Shown in pieces: positions 58,718-64,000 of a stretch of DNA of 64,000 nucleotides (position 1 is the first letter of the stretch; each line of letters starts with the position of its first letter). The notes under the pieces are model-generated. The model worked only from the letters and a program-made list of their open reading frames with translations, searched no databases and was not told the origin of the DNA. Source of the stretch: Oncomelania hupensis (lineage: Eukaryota; Mollusca; Gastropoda; Littorinimorpha; Pomatiopsidae); NCBI GenBank assembly GCA_036898135.1, contig CM072511.1, positions 157,603,153 to 157,667,152 on the forward strand, read 5' to 3'. The position numbers and the translations under genes were made by a program.

Positions 58718-59117
58718 ATGGCCTAGTAATTCAGCTGATAGTGATATGGTTTCCTATGCCGAAGGTCGTGGATTCCAACCCCGCATGGGACTTAAGTACG
58801 AAACTTTCAGGTCACCGAGGGTTCTCTCCGGGTACTCCGGTTTCTTTCCTCCCTTCAGTAGGGGTATTGGATGCAGTCTGTCAAAAATGTCAAAATAAAT
58901 TTCGATTTCCTTTCCGTCTTGGCGACATGCCTTCACACTACATGTTTGAGCGATGACTGTGTGTTTGTTGTGTATGTAGGAGTGTCTGTAACATGTGAGC
59001 GTGTATGTTGGTTACAGATCGCCGCGCTTTGAGTCTGATTTAGGAATAAGGCGCGTATAACATCTATGATGATGATGATGATGATGATGATGATCATGAT
59101 AATGATCATGATGATTG
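58718..59117 (+). mobile_element. tRNA-Arg-like SINE, copy 3, with (GAT)n tail
   Basis: ATGGCCTAGTAATTCAGCTG head (diverged A box), GGTTTCCTATGCCGAAGG, decayed B box, GAGGGTTCTCTCCGG body, AGATCGCCGCGCTTTGAGTC and AAGGCGCGTATAACATC end, then GAT repeats. The oldest-looking of the three copies. Confidence 0.85.
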
Positions 59118-60084
59118 ACCCTGTAGGCATTACCATTGGAGGTGGGCGACAGCGTCACAGTCAAAGGGGATGGATGACTGCAACAGATGGAGTGTTGTGG
59201 CGGGCTGCAAGGGCATGAACTGAGGCGTCAGCCATCCGTAGCAGAGGTCAGGACTGACCTGCAGCTGATCCACACTACACCCACTTTTGTTTTCCTGGCC
59301 TGTCACCGCAGACGTTTCACCGCTATATCATTTCACGTTTCACCACGCTACAGCTGGCTGCTTATTCTGACTGAGGCAGATCGCTACTACAGGGCGTGTC
59401 TGTCAGCAAGGGTGTCGCAAACCTGGGTGTTACTGGGTGATCACTACTGATGAAGGACTTCCTTGACTTTCATGACTTACCCCAGAACATGGTTTTATTT
59501 CAATAAAAAAAACCTAAGGTACACCATTTACTTCCAACACTTCACAAACACATAACACGTTTTTCCAAGTTCGATTATTTTATTATATTCCGTTCATTTT
59601 TTCTTCGAAATCGGAACGATAATTTGGCGATACTTTTCCGTCGTGGTTACCGAAAATAATGTTTGTTTGGTTTTTTACTTAGCTTTCTATTTTCGTCCTC
59701 GTTGAAATCGTTGTTAACAAATGAAGAAACCAGTCTTTAGATGAGTTGTAGAAAAGTTCATAGGAGCTGGAACTTGACGTCGATGTCACCGTTAGATCTA
59801 AAGGCTGTCCGTGACCCACCAGTGACTTCTGTAGCCCTCGTTAACGTACAGTTCCATCTTAGAATCAGTCACTCCGATCATAAGCAATACGTCAGTGAAG
59901 AATCCAGTGCCAGTCTCAAAGATGACATCGTCACGTAGATCCAAGACGATTCATACCACAGAATAAAAAACACCTGCCGAACAAAACTAGTCTTAGAAAT
60001 CTGCATGAAAATTATTTTCATACAAACTTAAACTCCTTCAGGTCCGGCTCTGCTTGGAAAAACATGTTACGATTAATCAACACA
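59118..60084. other. Unassigned; possible flank or leader of element 2
   Basis: No coding homology on either strand. Confidence 0.4.
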
Positions 60085-60300
60085 TCAGTCCCCTGAAAAC
60101 CAACTGCATTCAGACGAACCAAATATCTTTCTCTGGAAAAGAAATGCATTCAAACGAACAAACTATTTTTCTCCTCTGTAAAACAAATGCATTCAATGAA
60201 CAAACTATCTCACTACTCTGGAAAACAATGCATTCAATGAACAAACTATTTTCCTCCTCTGAAAAATACATATATTCAATGAACAAATCATCACACTTTT
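60085..60300. repeat. ~40-bp imperfect tandem repeats, 5-6 units
   Basis: Core ATGCATTCAATGAACAAACT with TCT(G)GAAAA spacers (units near 60105, 60147, 60186, 60228, 60270). Confidence 0.85.
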
Positions 60301-60365
60301 CAATCTTCTCGGGAAATGATCTTGAATGAAGAAAAATCTAAATATTTACCCTACGGTGCCAGAAT

Positions 60366-60905
60366 TCAGCTAAAGCTGATCAAACGTCGAGGAACAACTA
60401 TCTTCCTGGCCCAACCACATCTGACATCATTCAGCCTCCAGCTAAACTGTCGTTGGCACCCCACAGAATAAGTTGCCTCGGAGCTTGGGTAGAATCCTCC
60501 CTGTCCAGTCTAGATCTCTTTCCCAACTGATTGACAGTTTTCCTAACCGATTTCGCCTCTGTTTCATTTTACTAAGGTTACCATACTTTTATCATTAAAA
60601 CAACCAATGAAAATTTCCCAACGCAAACAAATGACCTATCACCTCAAATATTATATTTTATAAAATTAATAGTTCACAACCTCTTTTCTTTCCCTAAAAT
60701 TTTATTATTGGCATTAATCACAATCTTTCACACAAAAGAATTATCGAAAAAAAATCGTCCATTTTATTCTTTTCCAGGAATAAAAAAAATGGCGATTGAC
60801 ACGCAGCAAAATTGACGTCATATTTTTAAATCTAGCACAGGCACTCTATAAAACAATTTGCACTTGGAAAAATAAAAATACTCGCGAGCGTTTCGTTTCG
60901 CGACA
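60366..60905 (-). repeat. Probable 3' LTR of element 2
   Basis: On the minus strand it begins TGTCGCGAAACG immediately after a purine tract. It contains a perfect CRE, TGACGTCA (60813-60820), and AATAAA (60701-60706). The far end is uncertain because the partner LTR is outside the window; the bound at 60366 is a guess from TGGCACCGTAGGG, which would look like a primer site. Confidence 0.5.
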
Positions 60906-60925
60906 TTACGCCCCTCCTCTTGAGC
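60906..60925 (-). promoter_or_regulatory. Polypurine tract of element 2
   Basis: AAGAGGAGGGGCGTAA directly before the LTR start. Confidence 0.75.
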
Positions 60926-60952
60926 TGAAACATCCATGTTTAAGCTATTCTT

Positions 60953-62311
60953 TTACAAGTGCAGTCGACTCAAATAGTCTGCGCCAACGTTGTCTTTCCC
61001 TTTGATAACTTTGACTGTGAAAGAATACTGTTGCAGCTGGAGAGCCCACCTCATTAGCCGACCATTCTCAGTCTTGGTTTTCTGCAAATATGTGAGTGGT
61101 TGGTGGTCCGTCTCCAAAGTGAAATGTGTTGAGTACAGGTACTGTTCAAACTTCTTGACAGCCCATACCACTCCCAAACACTCCTTTTCGATGGTCGAGT
61201 AGTTTTTCTCTGCACGGTTAAGCTTCTTGCTTGCATAGGCTACTGGCTGTAACCCTTGCCCTTGATCTTGCAGTAAAACTGCTCCCACTGCAACATCTGA
61301 TGCGTCACTCCTCAGAGTAAATGGTTTGCTGACGTCAGGTAGCAATAACACTGGTTTGCTTACCAAGCAATCTTTGAGTTTAACGAATGCTGCTTCACAT
61401 TTTTCATCCCAGGCCACTTTTTCTGGTAGACCTTTCTTCGTCAAATCAGTCAACGGAGCGCTGATTTCCGCATAGTTGCTGATGTATTTCCTGTAGAACC
61501 CCACTAGTCCTAGGAATGCTCTGACTTCCTTCTTTGTGATCGGTCTGCTGGCTGACCTGATTTTCTCAGTTTTGTCATCATCAGGCATGACTGTGCCTCC
61601 ACCCACATGATGACCCAAATAGTCTAACTCCCCGAAACCAAAGTAGCACTTAGAGGGTTTCGCTGTAAGACCTGCCTCCTCCAACCTTTTCAACACAGCA
61701 TCAATGGCCTCTACATGCTGTTCCCATGTTTCAGTGGCAATGATGATGTCATCAATGAAATGTTCAATATCATCACGCTTCAGAGGTTCAAGTAACTTGC
61801 GCATCATACGAGTGAAAATAGAACTCGCAGTCTTGATACCAAATGGAAGATACGCGAAACAGTACTGTCCCATGGGTGTACTAAACGCTGTTTTCGGTTT
61901 ATCCTCTTCTTTGACTGGTATTTGCCAATACCCTTTCGTCAAATCTATCTTTGACAAATAGCGTGCTTTCTGCAATTTTGCAAAGATTTGAGGCACATCA
62001 GGAATAGGTTCCGAATCGAACTCTACCTGCTTGTTGAGGCTTCTATAGTCAATACAGAAACGTATTTCACCATCCTTCTTCTTCGCCAACACAATCGGAC
62101 TATTGTAAGGCGACACTGTTGGTTCTATGACCCCCAACTCCAACATGTCAATGACCTCTTTCTTCACTGTTTCTACCTGCGCAAATGGTAGCGGGTATTG
62201 CTTCACATGCACTGGCTCTTGTGATGTAAGTTTGAATTCACATTCTTCGATTTTACATTTCCCTGGTATGTCTTTAAGCACATTTTCTCTCCTGTCGCAA
62301 ATAGACAAGAT
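60953..62311 (-). pseudogene. Element 2 RT/RNase H
   Basis: In frame with the upstream integrase and separated from it only by the TAA at 62312-62314. There is no ATG near its start (first codons ATC TTG). Numbered from that TTG: QYPLPFAQVETVKKEVIDML, RFCIDYRSLN (83-92), SKIDLTKGYW with catalytic D122, YLPFGIKTASSIFTRMM, the FIDDIII box (184-190), DYLGHHVGGG, VRAFLGLVGFYRKYISNY; RNase H SDASDVAVGAVLL (D335), YSTIEKECLGVVWAV (E377), ETDHQPLTYL (D401), DNVGADYLSRL (D444). All catalytic residues are present, so apart from the stop this enzyme looks intact. Confidence 0.93.
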
Positions 62312-64000
62312 TTAAGCCTGCCTGTGCTCGTCCAACTCAGGGTTGATTTTCACGTCTCTGGGACCTTCTTTTGCATGCAATGTAAGCATGGGAAAACGAT
62401 CTATGCCTAGTGCTCCCATCTCTTCATCGTACACATCGTCAACCACAACGCTCACTTCCTCCTCATCTGTCTCCACGACCACCGCGTTTGGCTGTGCTTC
62501 ATCCGTTCCTGTTTGCTTTCCGTCACGTTCGACGTACAATTTCAGCAAATTCGTATGTAGCAGTTTTTCATGTCCCCTTATCTTGATCCTGTAGTTGCAG
62601 CTGCCCACTTTCTCCACAACTGGATAAGGACCTTTCCACGTTAGCTGCAGCTTGTTGTGTTTTGCTGGCAACAAAAGCAAAACTTTGTCTCCGACCTCAA
62701 ATTTTCTGTCCTTGGCCTTTTTGTCGTACACCCTTGTGTACCTGAGCGCTGCCTTGCTGAGGTTGTTCTTGGCAATCTCACAAGTTTTCTCGATTTTGTT
62801 CGTGAGATCCGTGATATGACTAATCGTGGATCGCACTTCCTCTCCTGCATCCTCGTTTGTCCACACCTGACGTAAAACCTGCATAGGCCCTCGTACTTCA
62901 CGCCCATACAACAATTCAAAAGGCGAAAATTGCAAGCTTTCTTGCGGTACCTCCCTGTAAGCAAATAATAACGCTGGCAAAAACTTGTCCCAGTCCTTGG
63001 GCTGTTCTTGACAAAGTCTCTTCATCATGTCCTTGAGTGTGGCATTAAACTTCTCTGTCAAACCATTTGTTTGCGGGTGAAAGGGTGTAGTGTGGATCCC
63101 CTTTATGTTGAGAAGCTTGTTCACTCTCTCCATGATCTCGCTGGTGAATTGGGTACCCCTATCTGTGATCACTTCCTTAGGAATTCCCATCCTGGTCCAA
63201 TAGATCCACAACGCCTCGCTCACTGTCTCTGCTCTAATATCCTTCAGAGGTGTCGCTTCTACATACCGCGTGGCATAGTCAACCATGGTCAATATGTATC
63301 GATGACCCCTGCTGGACGCTGGTAGTATCGGACCAATGATATCTACCCCAACTCGCTCGAAAGGTGTGCTGATAAGCGGCATGCTTTTCATCGGAACCTT
63401 CCTCGTGGCTCCCTTCCTCGTGCTCCTCTGACACACGTCACATGACGCACAATAACGTTTGACGTCACCACATATACCCGGCCAATAGAAATCACGCCAT
63501 ATCCGGTCGCGAGTTCGACGTACTCCTTGATGTCCTGCCATCGGCGTATCATGAGCCAATTTGAGCACATCTGATCGGTACCGTTCTGGCACTACCACTT
63601 GTCTACATGGTTTACCTTCACTCATGTAAACTCTGTACAAAATGTCTTTCTTCCACTCGTAGTGGGTTTCTTGTTTGAGCGCTAGCTCTGCCCTTTCCCG
63701 AATCTTTCCTAAAGTCGGGTCTGCCTTTTGTTCCCTAGATAGATCTTCAGGACGTACTTGCCCTAAGTCAATCTGCTTAGGAATCCATGGCTTGGCTTGT
63801 GCTTGTTGCTTCTCCTGCAACCTGGTTTGTACTGGTGCTACAACTTGAGGTTCCTCCAAATGCCCTACCAACGGGAACAATGGAACTTTGACCTCAGTCC
63901 CGTCTGTCATCTTTCTGCTATTTCCTATCAGAACTTGATGCACAAGCGTCTTCAAAACCAAAACACGCGTTTCTCCAACGAAAAACGGAGTTTCCAAATT
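62312..64000 (-). CDS. Element 2 protease end and integrase (partial, runs off window)
   Basis: Open to the right edge, so the start lies outside. The first visible residues (ETPFFVGETRVLVLKTLVHQ then VLIGN) align with the end of the element 1 protease domains. Integrase zinc finger H149, H156, C186, C189; catalytic D219, D279, E315 (D-x59-D-x35-E), the same spacing as element 1. GPY end TWKGPYPVVEKVGSCNYRI about 453-471, then an acidic linker (511-526) and the stop TAA at 62312-62314. Integrase therefore precedes RT here too. Confidence 0.94.
   Translation of the reverse strand, partial: NLETPFFVGETRVLVLKTLVHQVLIGNSRKMTDGTEVKVPLFPLVGHLEEPQVVAPVQTRLQEKQQAQAKPWIPKQIDLGQVRPEDLSREQKADPTLGKIRERAELALKQETHYEWKKDILYRVYMSEGKPCRQVVVPERYRSDVLKLAHDTPMAGHQGVRRTRDRIWRDFYWPGICGDVKRYCASCDVCQRSTRKGATRKVPMKSMPLISTPFERVGVDIIGPILPASSRGHRYILTMVDYATRYVEATPLKDIRAETVSEALWIYWTRMGIPKEVITDRGTQFTSEIMERVNKLLNIKGIHTTPFHPQTNGLTEKFNATLKDMMKRLCQEQPKDWDKFLPALLFAYREVPQESLQFSPFELLYGREVRGPMQVLRQVWTNEDAGEEVRSTISHITDLTNKIEKTCEIAKNNLSKAALRYTRVYDKKAKDRKFEVGDKVLLLLPAKHNKLQLTWKGPYPVVEKVGSCNYRIKIRGHEKLLHTNLLKLYVERDGKQTGTDEAQPNAVVVETDEEEVSVVVDDVYDEEMGALGIDRFPMLTLHAKEGPRDVKINPELDEHRQA

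Larger units (their letters stand above)
60366..64000 (-). mobile_element. Gmr1-type Ty3/gypsy LTR retrotransposon, 3' part (element 2)
   Basis: Protease end, integrase, RT, RNase H, purine tract and a probable LTR in this order on the minus strand. Clearly a different family from element 1, since protein similarity is moderate and the LTR is unrelated by eye, but with the same domain order. Gag and the 5' LTR should lie beyond 64000. Confidence 0.9.

Overview
This is a gene-poor, repeat-saturated stretch of an animal nuclear genome, most likely a marine invertebrate and probably a mollusc. That assignment is inference, from the mix of RTE, APE-type and L1-like LINEs, Ty3/gypsy elements, several tRNA- and 5S-derived SINEs and very long di- and trinucleotide microsatellites. 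I recognise no host protein-coding gene, rRNA gene or functional tRNA gene. Every open frame with recognisable protein homology belongs to a transposable element. Layout: 0-4 kb holds pyrimidine microsatellites, a 3' piece of an RTE LINE and one copy of a ~580-bp dispersed repeat (called repeat D here). 4-11.5 kb is a near-complete APE-type LINE on the minus strand (LINE-A: ORF1 with a 2A-like motif, coiled coil and RRM-like core; ORF2 with endonuclease, reverse transcriptase and CCHC knuckle). Its ORF1 is split by a plus-strand L1-like LINE (LINE-B) with a 15-bp target-site duplication (TSD), and LINE-B itself carries a SINE fragment. 12-13 kb has a SINE inside another tRNA-like repeat. 15.8-17.9 kb is a nest: repeat D hit by a hAT transposon (perfect 8-bp TSD, BED-finger ORF), which contains a second repeat D. 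18.7-20.1 kb is an eroded plus-strand relative of LINE-A. 21.5-24.1 kb holds two foldback structures: four tandem 42-bp palindromes and a near-perfect palindrome with 273-bp arms containing TTAGGG-like repeats. 26-45 kb is mostly microsatellites, SINEs, RTE and LINE fragments, and a 1.5-kb minisatellite of 30-bp units (35.5-37.0 kb). The most informative part is the right third. At 46476-54630 lies a complete minus-strand LTR retrotransposon: TG..CA LTRs of 920 and 922 bp that differ at one base and one poly-C length, with a 5-bp TSD (attac). At 60.4-64.0 kb is a second, partial relative that runs off the window. In both, integrase is encoded upstream of reverse transcriptase and RNase H. That is the copia-like order, but the domains are gypsy-like; it matches the Gmr1-type Ty3/gypsy lineage. 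The first element also has a SCAN-like capsid region in Gag and two tandem aspartic-protease (DTG) domains. The intact LTRs and short TSD indicate very recent insertion, yet its RT frame carries a ~34-bp deletion, so this copy probably needs proteins supplied in trans. LINE-A appears able to read ORF1 into ORF2 only across one in-frame UAG. The SINEs share tRNA-type or 5S-type internal promoters and end in microsatellites, so much of the simple-sequence DNA may be retroposon tails.
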